This document shows positions 1 through 6,783 of a stretch of 16,746 nt of DNA, one piece after another. Made by a program: the position numbers and the translations under genes. The notes below the pieces were generated by a model that was given only the letters and a program-made list of their open reading frames with translations, had not been told where the DNA came from and ran no database searches. Each line of letters opens with the position of its first letter. Positions within the stretch are counted from its first letter, which is position 1. The stretch spans positions 1 to 16,746 of the forward strand of contig JAVBQE010000014.1 in NCBI GenBank assembly GCA_031549165.1, written 5' to 3'. Origin of the DNA: Parelusimicrobium sp031549165. Lineage in GTDB: Bacteria > Elusimicrobiota > Elusimicrobia > Elusimicrobiales > Elusimicrobiaceae.

Positions 1-1
1 A

Positions 2-325
2 GCCGAGCAAATATACTTTACCGAAAACAACGCTTATACCGACAATTTGGACGAGCTTTCAGTTTCGTTCCAAGACTGCGTAGCTTCCGTAATGCCAAAA
101 AGATATGACTGCCCTAAAAATATACAAATCTCTTTCCATAACAGCGGCTCAATATACATATTTATAGATGCAGATAAATCAGACAAATTGGCCATAGAGT
201 TTTATTTAATTAATGAAACACGCCTTTGTTACGCAGCATCCAAAGAAAATGCAAACCTGTGCAAAAGTATGGGCGGCACTCTTTACTCCGGCACTGCAGA
301 CAGCGGATGGTTTAAACTTCCGTAG
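2..325 (+). CDS. Type IV pilin-like protein, C-terminal part (5' end outside window)
   Basis: The frame is open from the first bases of the window, so this is the end of a longer gene and not a new gene starting at the in-frame TTG near 47. The first visible residues (AEQIYFTENNAYTDNLDEL) match the part of the neighbouring pilin at 1104-1637 that follows the long N-terminal helix (AQKAYFLENGVYSQDVEAL). Near the C-terminus there is a Cys pair in the setting LCYAAS...NLCKSMGG, the same layout as CIGYTD...NICKTLGG in the next pilin; such pairs usually form the C-terminal disulphide loop of type IV pilins and pseudopilins. The prepilin leader and hydrophobic helix lie upstream of the window. Family membership is inferred from this similarity. 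Whether it is a fibre subunit, a minor pilin or a pseudopilin cannot be told. Confidence 0.8.
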   Translation, partial: AEQIYFTENNAYTDNLDELSVSFQDCVASVMPKRYDCPKNIQISFHNSGSIYIFIDADKSDKLAIEFYLINETRLCYAASKENANLCKSMGGTLYSGTADSGWFKLP

Positions 326-345
326 TTTTTGTTCATATGATGAGA

Positions 346-390
346 CCCAAAGGACCTATTTGCTCATAGATCCAAAGGCCCTTTTCATTT
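346..390 (+). terminator. Putative terminator hairpin behind the partial pilin (start of repeated block, copy 1)
   Basis: GGACCTA (352-358) faces TAGATCC (367-373) with one mismatch, followed by AAAGGCCC and a T-rich run. It lies 20 bases behind the pilin stop and recurs, with a perfect stem, at 1638. The T-run is a few bases away from the stem, so termination is likely but not certain. Confidence 0.45.
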
Positions 391-409
391 TTGTCCTCTT
401 TTATTAATC

Positions 410-436
410 TATAGATAAGAAAGTATATAAGGAGAC
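410..436 (+). promoter_or_regulatory. Candidate promoter -10 and ribosome binding site of the secreted-protein gene
   Basis: TATAGA (410-415), inside the palindrome ATCTATAGAT, would place transcription start near 422. AAGGAG (429-434) lies just before the ATG at 441. The same bases are kept in copy 2 (1702-1728). No clear -35 is visible. Confidence 0.35.
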
Positions 437-440
437 GGAA

Positions 441-1082
441 ATGAAAAAAATTTTATTTGTTTTAACGCTTATTTTCAGCGCGGGCGCACTCTTTGCGCAA
501 AGCGGCCAGCGCCAGATAGGTGAAGAGGCGCGCAGCCACTACCACTCCCAGCAGGAAGCAATGAAAGCCGCCCGCAACACCGGCATAGAAGAGCCGACCT
601 ATGAAGAAAAAGTGGCCGCAAAAGCAGAAGCCGCCAAAACAGCTGCTGACGAAGAAACCGCCAAAAAAGAATTTATTGAAAAGCTGGGCAAAAACATCGG
701 CCACCACGCCCGCGCCGCAGAGTACGTGCGCGTATTCATGGAAGAAGGGCCCGCGGCCTACAGAACCTCACTTAAACCCAGCACCTTTAAATTAGGGAAA
801 GATTTTAAAACAGACGTAGTAAAAAATAGAACCGCGCTTATGACGCTTGGCGAAAATGTAAGCATTACATTCTTTATCCAAAAAGGCGCAAACATAAACC
901 TGCAGGATAATGACGGCAACACCGCCTTGCACCTAGCGGCCAAAGAAAACAATTTAGACGCTGTCCGCACGCTGCTCAGCGCCGGGGCGGACGTTAATAT
1001 TAAAAATAAAAAGGGGCAAAAGCCGGTACAAATGTCAAACCGCCACCCCACGCAGGCCTTAATAAAAAAGGCCGCAAAATAA
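441..1082 (+). CDS. Secreted ankyrin-repeat protein with conserved N-terminal module
   Basis: A 213-residue protein. Residues 1-19 are a signal peptide (Lys-Lys, hydrophobic core, then LFA before the predicted cut), so the product is probably exported. Residues 20-128 are charged, Ala/Glu/Lys-rich and mostly helical; they are nearly identical to the start of the protein at 1736-2428. From residue 129 to about 203 there are about two and a half ankyrin repeats (TALMTLGEN..., then DNDGNTALHLAAKENNLDAVRTLL split over one repeat, then GADVNIKNKKGQKP). Ankyrin repeats usually bind other proteins. The start has a good AAGGAG site. No terminator is visible after it and the next pilin begins 21 bases downstream, so the two may share a transcript. 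The N-terminal module matches no family I recognise. Joining of this module to ankyrin repeats looks like domain swapping, because the paralogue has a different C-terminus after the same residue. Confidence 0.85.
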   Translation: MKKILFVLTLIFSAGALFAQSGQRQIGEEARSHYHSQQEAMKAARNTGIEEPTYEEKVAAKAEAAKTAADEETAKKEFIEKLGKNIGHHARAAEYVRVFMEEGPAAYRTSLKPSTFKLGKDFKTDVVKNRTALMTLGENVSITFFIQKGANINLQDNDGNTALHLAAKENNLDAVRTLLSAGADVNIKNKKGQKPVQMSNRHPTQALIKKAAK

Positions 1083-1103
1083 AAAATATTGTAAACTTAA
1101 TTT

Positions 1104-1637
1104 ATGAAATTAAATATCTTCAAACCCACTCGTCATGCCCCCCCCGCGCTTAGCGCAGGCTTTACGCTTATTGAGTTATTAGTCGTCGTCCTGATAATAG
1201 GCATTTTGGCCGCGGTAGCTTTGCCGCAGTACAGAAAATCCGTCGTTATGGCGCAGAGCAGGGAGATGCTGCTACTTGTCAAAAGCATCGCTAATGCGCA
1301 GAAGGCTTATTTTCTGGAAAACGGCGTATACTCGCAAGATGTGGAGGCGCTGCATATTGCCTTGCCATCTAATTTCTATTTAGCCACGGTAGGCGCAGGC
1401 AGTAATGCCTACCGCACAACGCCGGAAAAATATATCCTCACCGTATGGAACGTAGACGAGGGAAAGACAATATTACAAAATATACCCTATAACTTTTACA
1501 TCACCTTTTCCGGCTCCAGCGCGCAGCATATGGGCAAAATATTATGCATAGGCTACACGGATGAAACGCAAAATATCTGCAAAACATTAGGCGGAAAACC
1601 CTCTCCAGTAAACGCAAACTCTTTTTTTATAGAATAG
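1104..1637 (+). CDS. Type IV pilin-like protein (prepilin)
   Basis: A 177-residue prepilin. A 19-residue leader ends in Gly, followed by FTLIELLVVVLIIGILAAV: the prepilin peptidase site G19|F20, with the conserved Glu at mature position 5 and the hydrophobic helix that packs in the fibre core. Residues 20-45 are the helix; the rest is a globular head. A C-terminal Cys pair (ILCIGYTD, NICKTLGG) probably closes a disulphide loop. Such proteins form type IV pili or type II secretion pseudopili after processing by PilD at the inner membrane; no assembly genes are in this window. The start lacks a Shine-Dalgarno sequence. The upstream GTAAACTTA..TATG closely matches that of the pilin at 2497. The gene follows the ankyrin-protein gene by 21 bases and is followed at once by a hairpin. 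Confidence 0.9.
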   Translation: MKLNIFKPTRHAPPALSAGFTLIELLVVVLIIGILAAVALPQYRKSVVMAQSREMLLLVKSIANAQKAYFLENGVYSQDVEALHIALPSNFYLATVGAGSNAYRTTPEKYILTVWNVDEGKTILQNIPYNFYITFSGSSAQHMGKILCIGYTDETQNICKTLGGKPSPVNANSFFIE

Positions 1638-1682
1638 CCCAAAGGACCTATTTGCACGTAGGTCCAAAGGCCCTTTTTATTT
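1638..1682 (+). terminator. Terminator hairpin behind pilin (start of repeated block, copy 2)
   Basis: GGACCTA and TAGGTCC form a perfect 7-bp stem around TTTGCACG (1644-1665), followed by AAAGGCCC and a T-rich stretch. It begins directly after the pilin stop codon (TAG 1635-1637) and matches the element at 346. Confidence 0.5.
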
Positions 1683-2129
1683 TTGTTCTCTTTTATTAAT
1701 CTATAGATAAGAAAGTATATAAGGAGACATAAATAATGAAAAAAATTTTATTTATTTTAACGCTTATTTTCAGCGCGGGCGCACTCTTTGCGCAAAGCGG
1801 CCAGCGCCAGATACGTGAAGAGGCGCGCAGCTACTACCACGCCCAGCAGGAAGCAATGAAAGCCGCCCGCAACACTGGCATAGAAGAGCCGGCCTATGAA
1901 GAAAAAGTGGCCGCAAAAGCAGAAGCCGCCAAAACAGCTGCTGACGAAGAAACCGCCAAAAAAGAATTTATTGAAAAGCTGGGCAAAAACATCGGCCACC
2001 ACGCCCGCGCCAAAGAATATGTGCGCGTATTCATGGAAGAAGGGCCCGCGGCCTATAGAGCCTCAATTAAACCCAGCACATTTAAATTAGGAAAAGATTT
2101 TAAAACAGACGTAGTAAAAAATAAGACCG
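1638..2129 (+). repeat. Long direct repeat, copy 2
   Basis: Second copy of the block at 346-834, in the same orientation, with about 800 bases (ankyrin C-terminus and pilin gene) between copies. Hairpin, leader, palindrome, ribosome binding site and N-terminal coding module are all kept. Copy 2 has three extra bases between the ribosome binding site and the ATG. Protein-level changes are few (such as V9I, G27R, H/Y, A/K). Confidence 0.9.
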
Positions 2130-2428
2130 TCTTTGACTTTTACCCCAAATGGAAATTTTATATGGACTACGGCCAGCAAACCTGGGTGGTGGACAATATA
2201 ATCTTTGCCTCACAGATATCTGACACTTTATACCTGTCCTTCAGCAAGGTGAAAGACACATACCACATACACACCATCTACACCAAAGACACCCGCTTTG
2301 AGGCCGACCCCGCCAGCAACGGCGTTAAGGACTACATTGTGTCCTACAATGAAAACTTTGACAGCGAAGCGTTTATCAAACACATGGAAAGGCAGGGCGT
2401 AGCGCCCGTCTGGAAAGAAGGCAAATAA
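1736..2428 (+). CDS. Secreted protein with conserved N-terminal module and unknown C-terminal domain
   Basis: A 230-residue protein. Signal peptide (residues 1-19) and the Ala/Glu/Lys-rich module (20-128) are nearly identical to the ankyrin protein at 441. From residue 130 onwards the sequence is unrelated: about 100 residues rich in aromatics and predicted strands (FDFYPKWKFYMDYGQQTW, IIFASQISDTLYLSFSKV, YHIHTIYTKDTRF) with no Cys and no motif I recognise. The pattern of short alternating polar/aromatic strands suggests a small beta-rich domain; this is inference only. AAGGAG lies 9 bases before the ATG. A strong terminator follows the stop codon, so the gene seems to be its own transcription unit, unlike its ankyrin paralogue. 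Function unknown. Confidence 0.85.
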   Translation: MKKILFILTLIFSAGALFAQSGQRQIREEARSYYHAQQEAMKAARNTGIEEPAYEEKVAAKAEAAKTAADEETAKKEFIEKLGKNIGHHARAKEYVRVFMEEGPAAYRASIKPSTFKLGKDFKTDVVKNKTVFDFYPKWKFYMDYGQQTWVVDNIIFASQISDTLYLSFSKVKDTYHIHTIYTKDTRFEADPASNGVKDYIVSYNENFDSEAFIKHMERQGVAPVWKEGK

Positions 2429-2438
2429 GCTTGAACCG

Positions 2439-2470
2439 AAAAGGCCCCTTTTAAGAGGGGCCTTTTTTTT
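2439..2470 (+). terminator. Rho-independent terminator
   Basis: AAAAGGCCCCT (2439-2449) pairs perfectly with AGGGGCCTTTT (2456-2466) around a 6-base loop, followed by a T-run to 2470. It closes the secreted-protein gene ending at 2428. Confidence 0.9.
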
Positions 2471-2484
2471 ATGTCTTTTTTGCG

Positions 2485-2499
2485 TATACTTATAGTATG
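2485..2499 (+). promoter_or_regulatory. Candidate -10 box abutting the pilin start (possible leaderless transcript)
   Basis: TATACT (2485-2490) lies 6 bases before the ATG at 2497, directly after the upstream terminator. With usual spacing transcription would begin at about the A of the start codon. No Shine-Dalgarno sequence and no clear -35 is present. Confidence 0.4.
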
Positions 2500-3030
2500 A
2501 AAACACTTAATTTCAAATCCCCTTGTAATACCCCCTCTATCACAGGCTTTACGCTTATTGAATTATTAGTCGTCGTCCTGATAATCGGCATACTTGCAGC
2601 GATAGCTTTGCCACAATACACCAGGACTGTAGAGCGTTCCCGCGTTGCGGAAGCCAAAACAATGCTTTCACATATGCTTAAAACAAAGCAAATGTGTATT
2701 ATGCAAGGGTATGATGACTCAGTATGCTATAGCCCGGGAAATAACGTAGATAATAATCTTTTCACTCTTGGGGAGATGCCTGGCAGAATTAGCAGCAACG
2801 ACTGTGTGCAGGGGAATATGTGCACACATACAAACAACTGGTCCTTTGTCTATGAGGACGATATGTTTTACGCATTTAGGATTAATAACGGCGATCCATC
2901 CACCTTTTTGTACAGACTAAGCATGGAAAGCGCTGTTGCGCCTGGCGACGTAAGAGATGAGAAGATCTATTGCGATGAAGGCGCCTATTGCAAAAATGTG
3001 TGCGGTTCAAGCGGCTGCACTGTTAAATAA
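2497..3030 (+). CDS. Type IV pilin-like protein (prepilin), Cys-rich C-terminus
   Basis: A 177-residue prepilin. A 17-residue leader ends in Gly (G17|F18), then FTLIELLVVVLIIGILAAI, with Glu at mature position 5, and the PQYTRTVERSR continuation of the helix. The head has about ten cysteines, several in the last 20 residues (IYCDEGAYCKNVCGSSGC), more than in the other two pilins here, so several disulphides are likely. Role as fibre subunit, minor pilin or pseudopilin cannot be decided; assembly genes are not in the window. The upstream terminator and a -10 box next to the ATG suggest its own transcript. It lacks a Shine-Dalgarno sequence, as does the pilin at 1104. The next gene (3144-3440) is convergent. 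Confidence 0.9.
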   Translation: MKTLNFKSPCNTPSITGFTLIELLVVVLIIGILAAIALPQYTRTVERSRVAEAKTMLSHMLKTKQMCIMQGYDDSVCYSPGNNVDNNLFTLGEMPGRISSNDCVQGNMCTHTNNWSFVYEDDMFYAFRINNGDPSTFLYRLSMESAVAPGDVRDEKIYCDEGAYCKNVCGSSGCTVK

Positions 3031-3064
3031 AACCTACAGACAAAAAATATTCCACTCTAAAATT

Positions 3065-3111
3065 AACTGCACCTCATTAGTTAATTTGCGTCTAACTTTT
3101 GAGGTGCAGTT
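3065..3111. repeat. Inverted repeat between convergent genes
   Basis: AACTGCACCTCA (3065-3076) and TGAGGTGCAGTT (3100-3111) are perfect 12-bp arms around 23 bases, with an inner TTAG/CTAA pair. It lies between two converging genes, so it may act as a terminator in both directions, but neither side has a strong T-run. Confidence 0.6.
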
Positions 3112-3143
3112 CGTTGTAGCGGAGAATGTTTTTATTTTAAGAT

Positions 3144-3440
3144 CTACTCTTCATCGTCTTCTTTTTCTTTTTTGTGTTTCTTATGGTTGATGTTTTTGGC
3201 GAGCCCAAACCCGGCGGCGAACACTTTAAACCAGGTGTTGTTGAGCATTTTAGAAATACTTTCTATAAGTTCAAACGTGGCGTTAGTGCGCTCCACGTTG
3301 GCATTGGCAGTTTTGGCAAGCTCCTCCACCGCACATGCGGTTCTGCGCGCCTGAATGAGCAGGCGCACCAGAAACACGCTCACCACCACAAACGCTATCA
3401 CTGCAATAAAAACACAAACTTCATAAAAGTTAAAATACAT
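3144..3440 (-). CDS. Small DUF948-like membrane protein
   Basis: A 98-residue protein. Residues about 5-30 form one strong transmembrane helix (VCVFIAVIAFVVVSVFLVRL), followed by a helical, coiled-coil-like stretch (CAVEELAKTANANVERTNATFELIESISKML), a second weakly hydrophobic stretch (WFKVFAAGFGLAKN) and a highly charged Lys/Glu/Asp tail. This plan resembles DUF948 proteins, which are anchored small proteins of unknown function. The start is supported by GGGGGAAG just upstream and by a promoter with ideal spacing. An overlapping + strand frame (3174-3455) has no such support. Assignment to DUF948 is by pattern and is tentative. Confidence 0.7.
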   Translation of the reverse strand: MYFNFYEVCVFIAVIAFVVVSVFLVRLLIQARRTACAVEELAKTANANVERTNATFELIESISKMLNNTWFKVFAAGFGLAKNINHKKHKKEKEDDEE

Positions 3441-3465
3441 ATCTTCCCCCTTTAGTCTATTCCTT

Positions 3466-3494
3466 ATCTTAGATAAAAAACACTTTTTTTACAA
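3466..3494 (-). promoter_or_regulatory. Promoter of the DUF948-like gene
   Basis: On the minus strand TTGTAA (3494-3489), 17 bases, then TAAGAT (3471-3466). The -10 overlaps the palindrome TTATCTTAGATAA, which might serve as an operator. Confidence 0.6.
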
Positions 3495-3578
3495 GACCTA
3501 TATTAAATATCCCCAATAATCCCTCCCCAAAAACCCCAAAATCCATAAAAAACCAAAAAAGCAACTCTTTTTAACCCA

Positions 3579-3624
3579 AAAGTGTGCAACAGGTGCAACA
3601 GGGACAGTCCCCGTTGCACACTTT
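3579..3624. repeat. REP-like palindrome upstream of RAYT
   Basis: AAAGTGTGCAAC (3579-3590) and GTTGCACACTTT (3613-3624) form a perfect 12-bp stem. Inside are a second GTGCAAC and the core GGGACAGTCCC (3601-3611). The core matches the palindromes at 4409 and 14720. Confidence 0.85.
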
Positions 3625-3649
3625 GCCTCAAATATGCTACTTTTTATTT

Positions 3650-4450
3650 ATGCCTAGAACAGCAAGAAAAATTAGCAACAGCGCTATATACCATGTAATG
3701 CTGCGCGCCATAAATTATGCATTATTATTTGAAGATTATGATGATAATATCTTCTTCTTAAACACTTTGGAACACTTTGCCAAAGAAAATAATATATCAA
3801 TATATGCTTATGCCTTAATGGATAATCACGTACATTTGTTAGTCCGGGGAAACAATGAATCGCTTGCCCGGTTTATGAAACAAATTTCTGTTAAATACGC
3901 TGCTTATTTTAATAAAAAAAACATGCGCACCGGAAATCTTTTCCAAGGGCGTTTTCGCAGTGAAGCTGTGGAAAACGACCCGTATTTTCTTACCGTTCTA
4001 CGCTATATACACCAGAATCCTCTGAAGGCAGGAATTGTCACGCGTCTGGAACAATATAAATGGAGCAGTTATAAAACATACGTTGCCACGACCCAGGAAA
4101 ATGATTTTTTAGACACCTCTTTTGCATTAGAAATGTTTAAAGGCGACAAAAAAAGCTTTGCCCTTTTTAACGCAGAGGCAAACAGTTATTTTGCGCAAAA
4201 AATAGAACCTAAAAAACGCAAAATAACGGACCATGAAATCATCAATATTCTAAAAAAAGACTTCCACTTAAACCCCTCCTCCTTTTTAGAGCTGCCAAAA
4301 GATAAACAGCGCAATATCCTTCGCATACTTTTAAACAAAAATGCTTCCGCTTTTCAACTTTCAAGGGTACTTTCCCTGCCCAGAAGGTTCGTTTTAAACA
4401 CACAAAGCGTGCAACGGGGACTGTCCCCCTTGCACAGTAATTTGCACTAG
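3650..4450 (+). CDS. REP-associated tyrosine transposase (RAYT, Y1_Tnp/IS200-like)
   Basis: A 266-residue protein. The start is set at MPRTARK, the usual beginning of the family; the longer frame from 3584 only reads through the upstream palindrome. The HUH motif is NHVHLL (His60, His62), and the nucleophile is probably Tyr83 or Tyr86 (SVKYAAYFN). The downstream GNLFQGRFRSEAV and YIHQNPLKAGIV...YKWSSY are typical of RAYTs. These enzymes cut and join single-stranded DNA at REP palindromes. Residues about 200-255 look like a helical DNA-binding domain (AFQLSRVLSLPRRF). REP-like palindromes flank the gene. The downstream one lies inside the last codons, so the C-terminal residues (SVQRGLSPLH) are translated repeat. 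The catalytic residues seem intact. As a single non-mobile-looking copy with flanking REPs it fits a domesticated RAYT. Confidence 0.88.
   Translation: MPRTARKISNSAIYHVMLRAINYALLFEDYDDNIFFLNTLEHFAKENNISIYAYALMDNHVHLLVRGNNESLARFMKQISVKYAAYFNKKNMRTGNLFQGRFRSEAVENDPYFLTVLRYIHQNPLKAGIVTRLEQYKWSSYKTYVATTQENDFLDTSFALEMFKGDKKSFALFNAEANSYFAQKIEPKKRKITDHEIINILKKDFHLNPSSFLELPKDKQRNILRILLNKNASAFQLSRVLSLPRRFVLNTQSVQRGLSPLHSNLH
4409..4435. repeat. REP-like palindrome inside the 3' end of the RAYT gene
   Basis: GTGCAA, C, GGGGAC, T, GTCCCC, C, TTGCAC: nearly perfect palindrome with two opposed C residues and a central T. Another TTTGCAC follows at 4441. The repeat is read as codons before the TAG at 4450. 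Confidence 0.8.
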
Positions 4451-4541
4451 ATGTGGATTACTTGCTTTTGGGGCTTTAAAATTCTCCGAAGAGGACGGGC
4501 TAAATGTTTGCGCCGGAGCGCGCTGTTTCTCAGACGGTAAT

Positions 4542-4569
4542 TTGCTTTTTGTTTTGTTTTTTGTAAAAA
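4542..4569 (+). promoter_or_regulatory. Candidate promoter of nrdD
   Basis: TTGCTT (4542-4547), 16 bases, TAAAAA (4564-4569), giving an about 90-base leader before the ATG at 4665. T-rich surroundings make the match weak. No convincing NrdR-type palindrome is seen. Confidence 0.3.
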
Positions 4570-4664
4570 TTTAGTTGGACTTAGCGCTTTCTAATATTAT
4601 TTTTAAGCCCTTTGGCCGAACATACAGGAAATTCCTACTTCCTTTTATTACCGAGGTATCCCTA

Positions 4665-6725
4665 ATGCAGAACACAGAAACAATACAGTCCATAGTAAAA
4701 AGAGACGGCACTACCCAACATTTTGATATCAAAAAAATCACAAAAGCGCTCCAAAAAGCGGGCGAAGCCACCGGCGAATACAGCGCCGAAGCCGCACAGA
4801 AACTTACCATACGCGTTTTAAACATCCTCCAGCAGCTCTACGCAGACACCACCCCCACCGTGGAAAACGTACAGGACATTGTGGAAGACGTGCTCTTAAC
4901 CTCCAACCACCACAAAACCGCCAAAGCTTACATATTATATAGAGACCAGCATGCGCGCATCCGCGACATCTCCAGCAAGTTTAACGTGGACTTAGTGGAC
5001 CAGTATCTCCAAAAGATTGACTGGCAGGTTAACGAAAACTCTAACATGAGCTATTCTCTGCAGGGCCTTAACAACTACATCTCCTCCGAGATCAGCAAAA
5101 TGTACTGGCTTAACAAAATTTACCCGGATAATGTAAAAAAAGCACACGCCTCCGGCGATATGCATTTGCATGACTTGGGCCTCCTCGGCGCGTACTGCGT
5201 GGGCTGGGACTTGCAGGATCTGTTACTAAGCGGTTTTAAAGGCGTTATGGGCAAGGCCGAAAGCCGCCCGGCAAAGCACTTCCGCACCGCCCTCGGCCAG
5301 ATAGTTAACTTCTTCTACACCTTGCAGGGCGAGAGCGCAGGCGCGCAGGCGTTTTCTAACTTTGACACGCTGCTTGCCCCTTTTATCCATTATGACAACC
5401 TTTCATATAAGGAAGTCAAACAGGCGCTGCAGGAATTCCTCTTTAACGTAAATGTGCCCACACGCGTAGGTTTCCAGACGCCGTTTACCAACCTTACCAT
5501 GGACCTTAACGTGCCGTCCTATTTTAAAAAGCAGCCCGTCATCATCGGCGGCAAGCTGATGGACAAAACTTACGGCGACTTCCAGAAAGAAATGGACGAG
5601 CTTAACAAAGCGTTCCTGGAAATCATGGCTGAGGGCGACGCTAAGGGCCGCGTATTCACCTTCCCCGTGCCGACGTACAATATTACCAAAGACTTTGACT
5701 GGGACAACCCCACTCTCTCCGGCCTGTGGGAAATTACGGCAAAATACGGCGTGCCTTATTTTGCCAACTTTATTAACTCTGACATGAGCCCGGAGGACGC
5801 ACGCAGCATGTGCTGCCGCCTGAGAATTGATAACAGGGAACTTATTAAAAGAGGCGGCGGGTTATTTGGCTCGGCCCCGCTCACAGGTTCTATCGGTGTG
5901 GTTACCGTAAACATGCCGCGCCTGGGCTATCTGGCTAAGGATGAGGCGGACTTTTTGGCCCGCTTAGGCGATATTATGGACATTGCCAAAGAGAGCTTAG
6001 AGCTTAAGAGAAAAGTTATTGAGCGCTACACCTCCGGCAACCTGTATCCTTATATGAGCTTTTATTTGCGCACGGTTAAAGAGCGCTTTAACCAGTACTG
6101 GAAAAACCATTTTTCCACCATCGGTATCGTCGGGCTTAACGAAGCGTGTTTAAACCTGTTTGGCGAAAATATCGGCACGGAAAAGGGCAAGCTGTTCGGC
6201 GAAACTGTGCTGGACTTTATGCGCGAGAGGCTTATTAAGTATCAGGAAGAAACTGGTAATAACTATAATCTGGAAGCTACGCCTGCTGAAGGCACTTCCT
6301 TCCGTTTAGCGCAGCTGGATAAACAAAAGTTCCCCGATATTATCTGCGCTAACGACGCGCAGGCTAAGGCGGGTAAGGCGCCGTTCTACACCAACTCTTC
6401 GCAGCTGCCTGTTAACTATACCGACGATATTTTTGAACTTCTTGACCTACAGGATAAAATGCAGGCTAAGTATACCGGCGGCACAGTGCTGCATATGTAT
6501 ATGGGCGAAAAGGTAAAGGATATTGAGGCGCTTAAGAAATTTATTAAGAAGGTTTGCACTAATTATTCACTTCCTTATTTTTCTATTACGCCTACGTTTA
6601 GCGTTTGCCCTAAGTGCGGGTATTTAGAGGGCGAGCATAGAGAGTGCCCGAAGTGTAAGGAAGAAGCTTTGTCTGAGATTGAGAAGCGTATTAAGCAGAT
6701 TGAAGACCAGCTTTATTCACGCTAG
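4665..6725 (+). CDS. nrdD: Anaerobic (class III) ribonucleoside-triphosphate reductase, large part lacking the glycyl-radical domain
   Basis: A 686-residue protein reducing ribonucleotides to deoxyribonucleotides without oxygen. The start at 4665 is preceded by GAGGT at good spacing; a longer frame from 4575 has no such site. Residues about 6-100 are an ATP-cone (IVKRDGTTQHFDIKKI), the allosteric site. The ten-stranded barrel follows, with a candidate thiyl-radical Cys178 (GAYCVGWDL) and the conserved SMCCRLR around 381-387. Near the end are the four zinc-binding cysteines (CPKC 648-651, CPKC 661-664). In the family the glycyl-radical segment follows these, but here the ORF ends 22 residues later in a helix with Leu/Ile at 669, 672, 676, 679 and 683. 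The missing segment is encoded at 7504-7689, and nrdG follows. The protein alone cannot carry the radical. Confidence 0.95.
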   Translation: MQNTETIQSIVKRDGTTQHFDIKKITKALQKAGEATGEYSAEAAQKLTIRVLNILQQLYADTTPTVENVQDIVEDVLLTSNHHKTAKAYILYRDQHARIRDISSKFNVDLVDQYLQKIDWQVNENSNMSYSLQGLNNYISSEISKMYWLNKIYPDNVKKAHASGDMHLHDLGLLGAYCVGWDLQDLLLSGFKGVMGKAESRPAKHFRTALGQIVNFFYTLQGESAGAQAFSNFDTLLAPFIHYDNLSYKEVKQALQEFLFNVNVPTRVGFQTPFTNLTMDLNVPSYFKKQPVIIGGKLMDKTYGDFQKEMDELNKAFLEIMAEGDAKGRVFTFPVPTYNITKDFDWDNPTLSGLWEITAKYGVPYFANFINSDMSPEDARSMCCRLRIDNRELIKRGGGLFGSAPLTGSIGVVTVNMPRLGYLAKDEADFLARLGDIMDIAKESLELKRKVIERYTSGNLYPYMSFYLRTVKERFNQYWKNHFSTIGIVGLNEACLNLFGENIGTEKGKLFGETVLDFMRERLIKYQEETGNNYNLEATPAEGTSFRLAQLDKQKFPDIICANDAQAKAGKAPFYTNSSQLPVNYTDDIFELLDLQDKMQAKYTGGTVLHMYMGEKVKDIEALKKFIKKVCTNYSLPYFSITPTFSVCPKCGYLEGEHRECPKCKEEALSEIEKRIKQIEDQLYSR

Positions 6726-6783
6726 CGAAACAAGATAGTAACGGCGGGCGTGGTTTAAATATTAAGTAGTTTTTCCTCCTCTT

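Larger units (their letters stand above)
346..834 (+). repeat. Long direct repeat, copy 1 (hairpin, leader and N-terminal coding module)
   Basis: This block recurs at 1638-2129. It contains a hairpin, the leader with the 10-bp palindrome ATCTATAGAT, the ribosome binding site AAGGAG and the first about 130 codons of a secreted protein. Within the coding part I count about 15 differences in roughly 390 bases. The similarity ends abruptly at the codons for K/R-T; the following sequences are unrelated. Confidence 0.9.

Noticed and set aside
462..707. Minus-strand frame in the N-terminal module (also at 1757-2002)
   Set aside because: It recurs only because the opposite-strand coding region is duplicated; Phe/Cys-rich composition is that of an antisense shadow of Lys/Ala codons.
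3174..3455. + strand frame opposite the DUF948-like gene
   Set aside because: No ribosome binding site, composition unlike proteins, while the minus-strand gene has a promoter, a good ribosome binding site and a membrane-protein pattern.
4575..4664. N-terminal extension of NrdD
   Set aside because: The extra 30 residues are outside the ATP-cone and contain the ribosome binding site GAGGT of the ATG at 4665.
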